Source of the DNA: Streptomyces cellulosae
Lineage (GTDB): Bacteria > Actinomycetota > Actinomycetes > Streptomycetales > Streptomycetaceae
Assembly: GCF_000721105.1 (NCBI RefSeq)
Contig: NZ_JOEV01000024.1
Location: 62,001 to 126,000, forward strand
Direction: 5' to 3'
DNA length: 64,000 nt
The translations under genes and the position numbers were made by a program. The notes below the pieces were generated by a model. It was not told where the DNA came from, searched no databases, and saw only the letters and a program-made list of their open reading frames with translations. Below are positions 27,600 to 36,098 of the stretch, piece by piece; position 1 is the first letter of the stretch; the number at the start of each line of letters is the position of its first letter.

Positions 27600-28720
27600 C
27601 GCCCATGACCGCTGTGAACACCCCCGTTCTCCACCCCGACCTCACCCCGGCCCAGCGCGACTGCCTGGACGCCCTGCCCCTGTCGGGCAACCATGTCGTC
27701 AGCGGCCCGCCCGGCAGCGGCAAGAGCCTGCTCGCCGTGCACCGCGCCGTCCACCTCGCCCTCACCGGCCGCCCCACCGTGCTGCTGTCGCGCTCCAACC
27801 TCTTGCGCCAGATCCTGCGTGACACCCTCCAGGGCCTCACGGTCCCGGGCGCTCCCGTCGAGGCGGCCACCGTCCACGGTTGGATCCACCGCCGATTCGG
27901 CCATGACGCACCGCGCACCGAGGATGGCTGGTTCGACTGGACGGCCCTCACGCACCGGGTTGCCGCGACCCTCGGTGAGAACGACGCCGCCACACCCCAC
28001 CTCGTCGTCGACGAGGGCCAGGACCTGTCGTCGGGCTATTACCAGATGGCCCGCCTCGGCGCCGCCTCCGTCACCGTCTTCGCCGACGAGTGCCAGCGCC
28101 TCACCGAGACCAACTCCACCCTCACCGAGATCACCAATGCTCTCGGCCGTTCCACCGGACTCGTCGAGATCGCCGGCAACCACCGCAACACCCGCGAGAT
28201 CGCCTCTCTCGCCGAACACTTCCGAACCAGCGGCACTCGTCCCGACATCCCCTTCCACAGCGGGATCCTGCCCGTGGTCCGCCACTACTCCGGCACCAAA
28301 AACCTCGCCGACGACATCGCCACCCTGGCCGCCCGGCACCCGCGGGACCGCATCGGCGTCATCGTCAACTCCCTGCGCACCGCTGCCGATCTCATGCGGC
28401 GCCTGGAACGGGCCGGCCTTGCCCACGAGCCTCAGCTCTACAGCTCCGCGGCCTCCTCCGGCCGCTACCGCGACCTCGACCTGGCCCGCCCCGGTGTCGT
28501 CGTCGTCCACCGTGCCAGCGCCAAGGGCCTCGACTTCGAGACCGTCGTCATCGCCGACGCGGAGTCCGACTCCGCCACCGACCCCACGGCAGCGACACTC
28601 CGCATGGCCTACTACGTCATGATCACCCGCGCCCGGCAGCGGCTGGTGCTGGGCTGGCAGGGGAGCCGGTTGCCGAGGCATCTGGAGGGGCTGGACGGGT
28701 GTGTGCAGATGCGGCGATGA
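27596..28720 (+). CDS. small UvrD-like ATPase following DrmB
   Basis: 374 aa from ATG 27596, which overlaps the drmB stop (ATGA); ATG 27605 is an in-frame alternative. Minimal superfamily 1 helicase/NTPase: Walker A VVSGPPGSGKSLLAVHRA (about residue 33), motif II HLVVDEGQDLSSGYYQM (about 138), NHRNTREIASLAEHF, ASAKGLDFETVVIADAE and YYVMITRARQRLVLGW. It lacks the usual inserted 1B/2B domains, hence the small size. It takes the place where DISARM loci usually carry drmC. Likely role: DNA strand processing with DrmAB. Confidence 0.8.
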   Translation: MTPMTAVNTPVLHPDLTPAQRDCLDALPLSGNHVVSGPPGSGKSLLAVHRAVHLALTGRPTVLLSRSNLLRQILRDTLQGLTVPGAPVEAATVHGWIHRRFGHDAPRTEDGWFDWTALTHRVAATLGENDAATPHLVVDEGQDLSSGYYQMARLGAASVTVFADECQRLTETNSTLTEITNALGRSTGLVEIAGNHRNTREIASLAEHFRTSGTRPDIPFHSGILPVVRHYSGTKNLADDIATLAARHPRDRIGVIVNSLRTAADLMRRLERAGLAHEPQLYSSAASSGRYRDLDLARPGVVVVHRASAKGLDFETVVIADAESDSATDPTAATLRMAYYVMITRARQRLVLGWQGSRLPRHLEGLDGCVQMRR

Positions 28721-29029
28721 CGCGCCCCCCGCCGTCCGCCGCACCCACGCCCATCCCGACCGCTCCGCGATCTCCGCCGCTCGCCACCGCCTCCACACCC
28801 ACCGGCCTGAACTCCTCACCCTCGCGGAGACCGTCGAGCAGTGGGGGTGGCATCGAACCTGCCTGGCCACCGGGATCACCGATGCCTGCGCGCACGCCGC
28901 GCTAGCACACGGCGGAGCCGCCGCATTCGAGAACCGACGTTCCCACCCCCACCATCAGCAGATCACTTCAGGCTTGACCGTCCGAAGACGCCCGCGAGGC
29001 GCTCGCGATCCGAGAGGACCAGAATCCCA
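28721..29029. other. intergenic, no gene supported
   Basis: About 300 bp between the UvrD-like gene and the EcsC-like gene. One plus-frame stretch near 28810-28920 (reading LLTLAETVEQWGWHRT) could be a gene scrap but has no recognisable family or start. GAGAGG near the right end is the ribosome site of the next gene. Confidence 0.4.
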
Positions 29030-29734
29030 ATGAGCAAGGCCGATGACGCAAAAAGCCCGGTCCAGCAGGCTCTCCACAAGGGGTTGGTCGCCCAGCAGGC
29101 GTTGGCGAGGGAGAACGTCGAGCGCCTGCGGCGAGTAAACCCCAGCGATACACCACAGGAGCTGATCCGTCGGTTGGATCGTTCCTACCGTCTCTGCATT
29201 GCCACGTCCGGAGGAGTATCCGGCGTGACAGCGATCGTGCCAGGCGCCAAGATCCCGACCGCTCTGGCTGATGTCATGGACTTCACCGAAGCGTCAGTGC
29301 TTTACCTGCTGTCGCTGGCCGAGGTTCACGGCCTGCATCCTGAGGACTTCGAGCAACGCGAGCTCCTGGTCACGACCGTCCTCCTCGGCCGCGAAGCGGT
29401 GCGTGGCTTGGACAAAATCATCGAGCACGCCGGCCCCCATTTGGCACGGCGCAGCGTCGGTGCGATCCCCATGGACCCGATCAACCAGGCCAACAAGGTG
29501 CTGGGTCCGCGGTTCATCACCAAGTACGGGACCAAGCGAGGGGTCCTGGTGCTGAGCGACCTGGTGCCACGTGGTGTCGGTGCCGCGCTCGGCATCACCG
29601 GCCGTCTCACCCTCGGGCGACTGACGATCAAGTCCGCACGTGCGTTCCTCGGACAGCCCCCGTCGAGCTGGGCCGACGATGATCGTGGGGACGAGGTGTC
29701 CTTCGGTCCTGGCTTGGGGGAATCGACTCCGTGA
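29030..29734 (+). CDS. EcsC-like protein
   Basis: 234 aa; ATG 29030 with GAGAGGACC upstream. The sequence has the EcsC-type layout: helical, with a Gly-rich segment around ATSGGVSGVTAIVPGAKIP (about 60-80), LADVMDFTEASVLYLLSLAEVHG and a second Gly/Val-rich hydrophobic stretch RGVLVLSDLVPRGVGAALGI near the end. EcsC family proteins are poorly characterised membrane-associated proteins. It stands alone, and its stop is only a few bases from the first direct repeat of the rearrangement scar. Confidence 0.6.
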   Translation: MSKADDAKSPVQQALHKGLVAQQALARENVERLRRVNPSDTPQELIRRLDRSYRLCIATSGGVSGVTAIVPGAKIPTALADVMDFTEASVLYLLSLAEVHGLHPEDFEQRELLVTTVLLGREAVRGLDKIIEHAGPHLARRSVGAIPMDPINQANKVLGPRFITKYGTKRGVLVLSDLVPRGVGAALGITGRLTLGRLTIKSARAFLGQPPSSWADDDRGDEVSFGPGLGESTP

Positions 29735-29745
29735 CATCGGTTTTC

Positions 29746-29790
29746 GATCTGGCGTCAGTGGCGGTGAGCAGGCCGTTGGACCGCCGTCCG
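29746..29790 (+). repeat. left copy of imperfect direct repeat (CoiA-like gene 3' end)
   Basis: 45 bp matching 41274-41318 at 39 positions by hand alignment. In the right copy this is the last codons (IWRYRR stop) and following bases of the CoiA-like gene; here it reads IWRQWR stop with no gene in front of it. It is a relic of a second copy of that gene end. Confidence 0.7.
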
Positions 29791-29970
29791 CAACTGGGCG
29801 GGGGCGTCCCGGCCGGTCCGGACGTCCACGGCGTGCAGCAGGTCGGTGATGCGCCCGAGCAGATGGCGTCGGGCCTCCTCCCAGAGCTCGTCGGGCACGG
29901 GAGCGCCGCGCCGCTCGGTGAGGAGCGCGCGGAAGCAGCCCGGGCGTCCTCGTTCAGGAGATGCGCCAAG
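29791..29970 (-). pseudogene. fragment of a TPR-like gene paralogous to 34013-35842
   Basis: The stretch parallels 35304-35475 with high nucleotide identity. On the minus strand it reads HLLNEDAR, then after a frameshift RALLTERRGAPVPDELWEEA and RRHLLGRITDLLHAVDVRTG, against RALLTGRRGAPVPDEQWHEA and HLLGRITDLLHALDVKSG in the intact gene. Only this 60-codon piece is left, without start or stop of its own. Confidence 0.7.
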
Positions 29971-29984
29971 GCCTCCGCCCCTAG

Positions 29985-30212
29985 GAGCGATCTCTCGGCT
30001 CCCTCTATCCTCAAGGAGGCTTTCTGGGGCCCGCCCGCCCAGACGACGAGTTCGGCCGTGACGATCTCCGTGACCGGCTCACGGGTGCGGACTGGTACGA
30101 GGACGAGGACTATGCCGCGTACGGGTTCACCTCCCGGCAGATCGAAGAGCTCACGTGGGCGCTGGAGTGGGCGGAGGACCTGGGAGCGCGGATCCACGAC
30201 GAGAACGCCTGA
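29985..30212 (+). pseudogene. 3' remnant of an unknown gene
   Basis: A frame opening after TAG 29982 encodes an acidic C-terminus with good codon usage: DDEFGRDDLRDRLTGADWYE and AYGFTSRQIEELTWALEWAE, ending LGARIHDENA at TGA 30210. There is no ATG/GTG start, though AAGGAGG occurs at 30013-30019. No family recognised. Most likely the surviving 3' end of a lost gene. Confidence 0.4.
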
Positions 30213-30235
30213 CGAGGCCGTACTCCTCTCCCGGC

Positions 30236-30345
30236 GGCGTGATCAGGCGCTGGTCGTACTGTCGACGAGCTCGGCCCGGAGGGTCTTGTCGCCGGGCGGC
30301 TACGGGACGGTGCCCCAGTGGTCGGCTGGAAGGGCTGCACCGGTG
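30236..30345 (-). pseudogene. C-terminal remnant of a HATPase regulator paralogous to 41347-41796
   Basis: On the minus strand it reads DHWGTVP, an in-frame stop, then PPGDKTLRAELV, matching DHWDTVPHPPGGKTVRAVLT at the end of the intact ATPase gene. It is a dead copy of the gene that follows the CoiA-like gene on the other side of the segment. Confidence 0.65.
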
Positions 30346-30423
30346 AGGCAGGGTGACCCGAGGCCCCGTGGGATGCGCGGTGCAGGACCGACCAGCCCGC
30401 ACCGCACCGGACCCCGAAGCCTG

Positions 30424-32925
30424 TCACCGCCTGGACGGCAGTACGCTCCCGGCGGAGGGCATGCTCACCTCCGCGAACTGGCCGCGGCCTTGTTCGGCAA
30501 GGCGTCCAAGGCGTACGAACTGGGTGTCCTGGGCGGCCTGGTCGCCGCGGTCGACCGCGCTGCGCAGGGCGTCACGGGCGGCCAGGACCTCCTTGCGGAG
30601 GGTCACCGGGTAGGAGTCCTGTTCGGCAAGTCGGATGGTGAGGATCGAGGTGCGGACCGCCGGGTCGAGTCCGGTCCAGAGGTCCTCGGCCCGCTCCGTG
30701 GCGGCCCGCATCGCGTCCGCGTCCATGGCCCTGCGCGCGTCCATGACCGCCTCCGAGGCGTCCCTCAGTTCCTCCAGCAGCGGTGGCGGCAGCAGTCCGC
30801 GTCCACCTCGGGCGGCGACCGTCGCCCGGGCGGAAGCATGTCGGGCCCGTGTGCACAGCTCCAGGGTGTCGCGGGCCGAGTCCAGCAGCCCGTCCAGGGA
30901 ACGGCCCACGGTCTCCCCCTTGCCGAGGGCGGCCAAATCCGCCATGGCCTCGGTGAGGGCGTCGCGTTCGGCACGGGTGACCTCCGGACCCCAGGTGTCC
31001 AGGAAGTCGGTGTAGCGGGCGTGGAGTTCGGCCGCCTTCCGGCCGACGGCGGCGGAGACCATGCTGCGCCGCAGCCGGGCACCGTGCCACTCGCCGGAGC
31101 CGACGCGGTACTTCAGGTCGATGGTCCGGTCGGCGTCGAGCCGTACCTGAAGGGTGAGCGGTACGTCTCCGCGGTGTCCGTCGGTCCGCTCGTGGACGAA
31201 ACCGCCGCAGAACTCATTGCGCTGGGCTGAGCGAAGGTGTGGCCCTTCCCAGACGTTGAACTGCACCGATCCGCCGCTGGCGTCCCGCACCGCGAGGGTG
31301 TCCACCCGGTGCCATTCGGTCGGGTAGTGCGTGCCGCCGGGGAAGAGGACCTCCACGGTGCCGTCCGTGAGTTCGAGTCCGATGTGCTGCGCCGTGACCT
31401 GTTCGGCGACGGCGGTGCCGAAGTCGCCGCCGCAGAACGAGCAGGCGCTGAGACCGGCGGCGTTGACCATTCCGCAGCCGGGGCACTTCAGGCCGCCGGC
31501 GTCCAGCGGCGCGTCACAGTCGAGGCACGCGATTGCCGTGGCGGGGTTGTCGGCCCGGCCACACTCCTGGCACTCGCTCACGGTGGTGGCCGGAGCGGCC
31601 GCGCACAGTCCCGCTAGTTCCGTGGCGCACACGGGGCAGGCGGCGGTGCGCTCGGGGGCTGGGACGTGGCAGACCGGACAGTCGACGGTGGCTGTGCCGA
31701 GCAGCGGCGCGGCGCAGCCCGGGCAGAGGTCGGCGGTGACGGGAATGCCCACGACGGTGCAGGTCTCGGCGGGGCAGTCGAGGGTGCCGAGGAGACCGGC
31801 CTCCACGGCGGCGCCGTGGGCGACGGCCATCATGGGATCCACCGTGTGCGACACCGTGTCGTCGCCGAAGAGGCCTTCGAGGTCGCGCCGGACGGCCGGG
31901 ATGCGGGTGGATCCCCCCACCAGGAGGACGTGCTGGATGTCTTCGGGCAAAGCCTCGCCCTCCTTCAGCACCGACTCGACCGTCTCCCGCATCCGTCGCA
32001 GGTGCTCGGCGAGGAGCCCTTCGAATACCGTGCGCCGCACCGACCCCGACCAGGATCCGCCCTGGTGGCCGAGCGGAGCGAGGACCACCTCGGAGACGTC
32101 CCGTGAGGACAGTTCGACCTTCGCACGCTCGGCGGCGGCCCGGATCCGGAAGGCGTCTGTCTCGCCGTCGTGGTCGCGCCCGCCGAGCTGGTCACGCAGA
32201 TGTCCGTCGAGCAGCGCGTCGAAGTCGGCGCCGCCGAGCAGGTTGTCCCCGCCCAGCCTGTCCACCGCGAAGTAGCCCGGACCGATCGTCAGCAACGACA
32301 CGTCGAAGGTGCCGCCGCCCAGGTCGAAGACGAGCACGGTGGAGTACTCCTTGGTCCCGTTCTCGCCCGGCCTGACGCCGAAGGCGTGCGCGGCGGCGGT
32401 CGGTTCGGGCACGATCCGCGCCACGTGGAGACCGGCCAGTCGCCCCGCCTCACGCACCGCGTCGTACTGCGGCTCGGCGAAGTACGCGGGCACCGTGATC
32501 ACCGCACGCCGGAACGGCACCCCCGCGGCTCTCTCGGCGTCCTCCCTGAGCCGGCGCAGCAGGATGGCGGACACCTGCACCGGGGAGAGGTAGTGCTCGC
32601 CGAGCCGGATCTCCACCGAGCCATCGACGCTCGCCCGGACAGGCGGCGCATCGTGGGGCCGTGCCGTGAGCGCCTGTTGTACGAGCTCGTCGTCCCAGCG
32701 CCGCCCGATCAGCCGCTTCACCTCCGTGATCACGGAACCGGGCGCCGCGGCACGCCAGTTGAGAGCCTCGTGTCCGACCAGCAGGGAGCCGTGGGAGTCG
32801 ATCCCGAGGGCCGAGGGGGTGGACTGGTCGCCGTGCCGGTTGGGCAGCACGACGGGGACGCCGTCGTGCAGCCAGGCCGTGACGGAGTTGGTCGTGCCGA
32901 GGTCGATACCGAGGGTGCGGTGCAT
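30424..32925 (-). CDS. Hsp70-family chaperone with four inserted zinc ribbons
   Basis: 833 aa; ATG 32925, CAGGAAG upstream. The ATPase domain (1-380) is intact: LGIDLGTTNSVTAWLHDG, ITVPAYFAEPQYDAVREAG, VFDLGGGTFDVSLL and LLVGGSTRIPAVRRDLEG. Immediately after it (about 384-500) come four Cys pairs of pairs: CPAETC/CPGC, CPVC/CPVC, CQEC/CLDC and CPGC/CSFC, each a zinc ribbon. A short beta-like segment (TDGTVEVLFPGGTHYPTEW) stands where the peptide-binding domain should be, and the last 220 residues are helical. DnaK proper has none of these ribbons. It is last in an operon with a GrpE-like and a TPR-like protein, so nucleotide exchange is provided locally. I infer a specialised chaperone or sensor in immunity; the client is unknown. 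Confidence 0.85.
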   Translation of the reverse strand: MHRTLGIDLGTTNSVTAWLHDGVPVVLPNRHGDQSTPSALGIDSHGSLLVGHEALNWRAAAPGSVITEVKRLIGRRWDDELVQQALTARPHDAPPVRASVDGSVEIRLGEHYLSPVQVSAILLRRLREDAERAAGVPFRRAVITVPAYFAEPQYDAVREAGRLAGLHVARIVPEPTAAAHAFGVRPGENGTKEYSTVLVFDLGGGTFDVSLLTIGPGYFAVDRLGGDNLLGGADFDALLDGHLRDQLGGRDHDGETDAFRIRAAAERAKVELSSRDVSEVVLAPLGHQGGSWSGSVRRTVFEGLLAEHLRRMRETVESVLKEGEALPEDIQHVLLVGGSTRIPAVRRDLEGLFGDDTVSHTVDPMMAVAHGAAVEAGLLGTLDCPAETCTVVGIPVTADLCPGCAAPLLGTATVDCPVCHVPAPERTAACPVCATELAGLCAAAPATTVSECQECGRADNPATAIACLDCDAPLDAGGLKCPGCGMVNAAGLSACSFCGGDFGTAVAEQVTAQHIGLELTDGTVEVLFPGGTHYPTEWHRVDTLAVRDASGGSVQFNVWEGPHLRSAQRNEFCGGFVHERTDGHRGDVPLTLQVRLDADRTIDLKYRVGSGEWHGARLRRSMVSAAVGRKAAELHARYTDFLDTWGPEVTRAERDALTEAMADLAALGKGETVGRSLDGLLDSARDTLELCTRARHASARATVAARGGRGLLPPPLLEELRDASEAVMDARRAMDADAMRAATERAEDLWTGLDPAVRTSILTIRLAEQDSYPVTLRKEVLAARDALRSAVDRGDQAAQDTQFVRLGRLAEQGRGQFAEVSMPSAGSVLPSRR

Positions 32926-33081
32926 GGAAGGTTGCTTCCTGATCGTCGTGGCGTGTGACGTGGGAGGTGTGGTGCGGGCGCGGTACGAGCGTGCGGAGCC
33001 GGGCGGGGGCGTCGGGTGCCCGTGACCCGTCCGGTGTGCTGCGGACGGTGGCGGGGCGCGCCGCAGCCTGAGCGCGCCGGG

Positions 33082-33735
33082 TCAGGCGCGACCGGAGCGG
33101 CGGGAGCGACGCCCCCGCCCGGCCGAGGGCTTGCGCGGCAGGCGCCGCTGGGAACGGGTGGTACGCCGTGGCTGTGCCCGCCCGCGGTCGGACGGTGCCG
33201 CCCCGGACGCCGGATCCGGGCCGTCCTCGGCCGGCACAATCGGCTCCAGCTCCGGCTCCGGCTCAGGTGCGGGGCCCGGCACGGCGACGACCACCTGCGC
33301 GGGGCGCAACATGGCCGCGCCCAGGCGGAAGCCGGTGAGCCTCTCCCGTAGCACCGTGCCGCCCGGGGCGGACGGATGACCTTCCGTCCCGACGACACGC
33401 ATCTCCGCCGGGTCGGCGGCCCTGCCCACCGCTTCCATCGGTCTGACGTCGTGCCGGGCGAGCTCGCCACGCAGCATCAGATGCGCCGCCTCGATCTGCT
33501 CGCTCAGCGCGACGGCGGCCGAGGTCGCCTCGCGGGCGGATCGCGCCTCGTGCAGGGCACCGGCCCGGCGGCGCGTGTCGGAGAGCAGGTCGTCCAGCGG
33601 CAGCAGCGAGGACAACAGGGCGTGCAGCCGAGCCTCGGCCTCGTCGCGTTTGCGGGACAGCGCCTCGACCCGGCGCCGCAGTTTGTCGACTTCGGACGGC
33701 GGGCCGGCGGGAGCGGCCGGGACGGGACCGTTCAC
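33082..33735 (-). CDS. GrpE-like nucleotide exchange factor
   Basis: 217 aa from GTG 33735, which overlaps the stop of the preceding small gene (GTGA). Residues 14-60 form a coiled coil (VDKLRRRVEALSRKRDEAEA). The part from DLLSDTRRRAGAL through ARHDVRPMEAVGRAADPAEM, ending GFRLGAAMLRPAQVVVAVP, matches the GrpE pattern, including the terminal G-x-LRPAxVxV strand. The usual DP-x-x-HEA motif is degenerate (DPAEMRVVG). The C-terminal 35 residues are strongly Arg-rich (RRTTRSQRRLPRK), which is not a GrpE feature and might bind nucleic acid. 156 bp separate it from the Hsp70 gene. Confidence 0.78.
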   Translation of the reverse strand: MNGPVPAAPAGPPSEVDKLRRRVEALSRKRDEAEARLHALLSSLLPLDDLLSDTRRRAGALHEARSAREATSAAVALSEQIEAAHLMLRGELARHDVRPMEAVGRAADPAEMRVVGTEGHPSAPGGTVLRERLTGFRLGAAMLRPAQVVVAVPGPAPEPEPELEPIVPAEDGPDPASGAAPSDRGRAQPRRTTRSQRRLPRKPSAGRGRRSRRSGRA

Positions 33736-34016
33736 GGGAGTTCCTCGGTGTCGGGGCGGGGCAGGGGCGGGGTGAGCATTTCGGCCACGAGGGCGGCTAC
33801 GGCACCGCGGGAGGCCTGGTCGGCCCGGCGGATGCGCTCCTGCCTGACCGGATCCCGCCGGGCTGCGGCAATGGCCTGCGCCGTCTGCTTGCGGAGGACC
33901 GGCGCCCGGGTGCCGGGCGCCGCGCCGGGGACGAGTTCGTGGAGCGTGGGGCCGAACCAGGGAACCGGGGGCGCTACGGCGCCCCCGGCGCCCGGATCGG
34001 GCTCGTCGACGGTCAA
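33732..34016 (-). CDS. small conserved-looking protein in the Hsp70 operon
   Basis: 94 aa from a TTG at 34016 that overlaps the stop of the TPR-like gene (TTGA). The stop overlaps the GTG of the grpE-like gene. Acidic, Pro/Gly-rich N-terminus (DEPDPGAGGAVAPPVPWFGP), then a helical basic part (RKQTAQAIAAARRDPVRQER) and LVAEMLTPPLP. No family recognised. The double overlap argues that it is translated and acts with the chaperone. The helical part resembles a short adaptor or J-domain substitute in size only; there is no HPD motif. Confidence 0.6.
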   Translation of the reverse strand: MTVDEPDPGAGGAVAPPVPWFGPTLHELVPGAAPGTRAPVLRKQTAQAIAAARRDPVRQERIRRADQASRGAVAALVAEMLTPPLPRPDTEELP

Positions 34017-35842
34017 AAGAGGGCTCCCTGTCCGGAGTCGTGGTGGCGGCGACGGCCGCGGGCGGGGCCGAACAGCAGGCCTTGGTCCGGCAGTCCGGCA
34101 CCGATCCGTTCCGCGCACACGCGGTCGCGCTGCGCCCCGCCGATGTCGCCCGCCTCCTCGCGTGCCGCGGCGCGGCGCAGATAGGCGGCTCGCACGGTCT
34201 GGTCGTAGCGCGCGCTGACGCCGGTCCGCATCAGGTCCCGCAGGTACAGCTCGATGACGTCCGACGGGGACGCGGTGGCCTCCAGATGCTCGGCGAGTTC
34301 GCGTACCGCAGCGTCGTGTTGCTCTTTGACGTCGCCACGGTCCGGGCCCGCGACACCGACGGCCGTGCTCAGCAGGTCGACGCGGCGTTCCATCCCGGCC
34401 CGCGTGCTCTCGGTTCCGCGGGCACGGGCCGCGTCGAGCAGCAGGTCGACGAGTACACCGTCGACGCGTTCCTTGACGTACGGGCCTTCGCCGTCGCGGT
34501 ACCGGAACATGTTGTGCACGGCGGCCCGCGCCGCTGCCGTACGTCCTTCGGACGCGGCAGCAACGGCCTGCCCTGCGTAATGATCCGTCAGCCACTCGCG
34601 GGCCGACGCACAATCCGGATCGCGCCGCAGCAGGTCTCGCACCGCGTTGGCGTGGATCCTCTCCCGAGGCTGCGCCCCGTCGAGCGCTCGACGCAGGTCC
34701 GCTCTCAGATGGTCGTCGAGGCCGCGTCTGGCGTCCTGGTCCTGGGGCGACACGGCCAGGGCCCGCGCGAAACGGCTCCTGCTCTGCCGGAAGTCGGTGT
34801 CGAAGACCTTCAGGCCCTGCCGCACCAGCTCGGCGGTGAGCTCGGTGGCCAGCGAGCCGTCCTCGGGCAGCAGCGTGTGGGCCTGCTCCAGGCCGTGGAT
34901 ACGTGTGACGGGGGAGTAGCCGTACCCGTTGCGGCTCCGCCCGACGTTGTTCCCCGCGCGGAGCACGGCTTCCCGTTCCGCGGCGCTGAGCGTGTTTCCG
35001 AGCCGCGCCGCCGTGCCGAAGTCCGCGAGCGCCTCGCTCCATTCCTGGGCCCGCACCCGGTCCTGGCCCCGTTCCGCGAGGGCTTGGGCGAGAGCGTCGG
35101 CACAAGAGCGGTGGTCGGGCGAGTCCGCGGTCCAGGTGCCGGGGTCGGGGTGGCGTGCGGTGTAGGCGTCAAGGAGGGGGAGGCGGCGGCCGTGGTCCAG
35201 GAGATGCCAGGCGGCATCCTCGAGCGGGATCAGGCCGTCGGGCCCGGCGTCCTGGGGGACAACCACAGCGTCGGTACGCTCGGCTTCCCAAGCCGTCTCC
35301 CAGGCGGCGAGCACGTCCCGCCCGCTTTTGACGTCCAGGGCATGCAGCAGGTCGGTGATGCGCCCGAGCAGATGGCCGCGAGCCTCGTGCCACTGCTCGT
35401 CGGGCACGGGAGCGCCACGCCGGCCGGTGAGCAACGCGCGGAAGCCGCCGGGGTCGTCCTCGTCCAGGAGATGAGCCCACAGCACGATCGCGAGCGCCGC
35501 GGTACCGGAATCGGTGTGTCGCCCGCCCTCTTCTCCCAGCCTGCGCACGGCACCCACCGCAAGGGCGTGCACGACCCCCGTCGCCGCCAGATGAAGGTCA
35601 CTGTCGGGACACCGCCGGACCGCCTCCGGCCAGTTCCCGACCCGCGCGGCGAGTGCCGCGCGGAGCACGGCGTACCGTACCGCGGCGTCCTCGGCGACGG
35701 GTGTGCCGAACGTGCGCTGGAAACGCTGCAGAAGCGGCCGCACGACGTCGAACTCGGCACGCACAAAGGCACGTTCGGCAGCGTCCAGCAGGTGGCCGAC
35801 CGTGACGGTTCGGCCGGGTTCACCGGTGTCGTCCACCTGCAC
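34013..35842 (-). CDS. TPR/helical-repeat protein, first gene of the Hsp70 operon
   Basis: 609 aa, GTG 35842, G-rich ribosome site. All-helical with repeated A/L/W patterns suggesting tetratricopeptide-like repeats: AAERAFVRAEFDVVRPLLQR, AEREAVLRAGNNVGRSRNG, FDTDFRQSRSRFARALAVSP and YLRRAAAREEAGDIGGAQRD. An N-terminal third (about 90-180) contains the segment copied into the relic at 29.8 kb. No enzymatic motif. TPR proteins are common Hsp70 co-chaperones or scaffolds, which fits the operon. Promoter with island palindrome lies 40 bp upstream. Confidence 0.7.
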   Translation of the reverse strand: MQVDDTGEPGRTVTVGHLLDAAERAFVRAEFDVVRPLLQRFQRTFGTPVAEDAAVRYAVLRAALAARVGNWPEAVRRCPDSDLHLAATGVVHALAVGAVRRLGEEGGRHTDSGTAALAIVLWAHLLDEDDPGGFRALLTGRRGAPVPDEQWHEARGHLLGRITDLLHALDVKSGRDVLAAWETAWEAERTDAVVVPQDAGPDGLIPLEDAAWHLLDHGRRLPLLDAYTARHPDPGTWTADSPDHRSCADALAQALAERGQDRVRAQEWSEALADFGTAARLGNTLSAAEREAVLRAGNNVGRSRNGYGYSPVTRIHGLEQAHTLLPEDGSLATELTAELVRQGLKVFDTDFRQSRSRFARALAVSPQDQDARRGLDDHLRADLRRALDGAQPRERIHANAVRDLLRRDPDCASAREWLTDHYAGQAVAAASEGRTAAARAAVHNMFRYRDGEGPYVKERVDGVLVDLLLDAARARGTESTRAGMERRVDLLSTAVGVAGPDRGDVKEQHDAAVRELAEHLEATASPSDVIELYLRDLMRTGVSARYDQTVRAAYLRRAAAREEAGDIGGAQRDRVCAERIGAGLPDQGLLFGPARGRRRHHDSGQGALF

Positions 35843-35881
35843 GCTCTGTTGCCCCCCTGAGCCCCTTACGCAACAACAGCC

Positions 35882-35911
35882 ACCGTAGGTAGACGTGTTG
35901 GCGACGTCAAC
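35882..35911 (-). promoter_or_regulatory. island palindrome (site 4) overlapping promoter of the Hsp70 operon
   Basis: GTTGGCGACGTCAAC at 35897-35911 (arms extended by GT/AC on each side). On the minus strand TTGACG (35910-35905) is followed, 17 bp later, by TACGGT (35887-35882): a textbook -35/-10 pair driving the TPR-GrpE-Hsp70 operon, with about 35 nt of leader. The operator overlaps the -35. From here to the Mrr gene start (36099) I see no other feature. Confidence 0.75.
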
Positions 35912-36098
35912 ACGCTAACGGGAGGGTTGGCTGGTTCCTTGCGTGATGTCTCTCCGACGTCTCATCTCGCCTTCGTCCCGCCCGCTTCGGCCCGTGCGTG
36001 TGTGGGCACAGGCCCCAGCCGTCGGGGAGCGCCAGCGGATCTCAGTAACGGGCAATTGAGTGACCCGCGTCGGGCCTTACGCCCCGCGCCGGGAGTTG

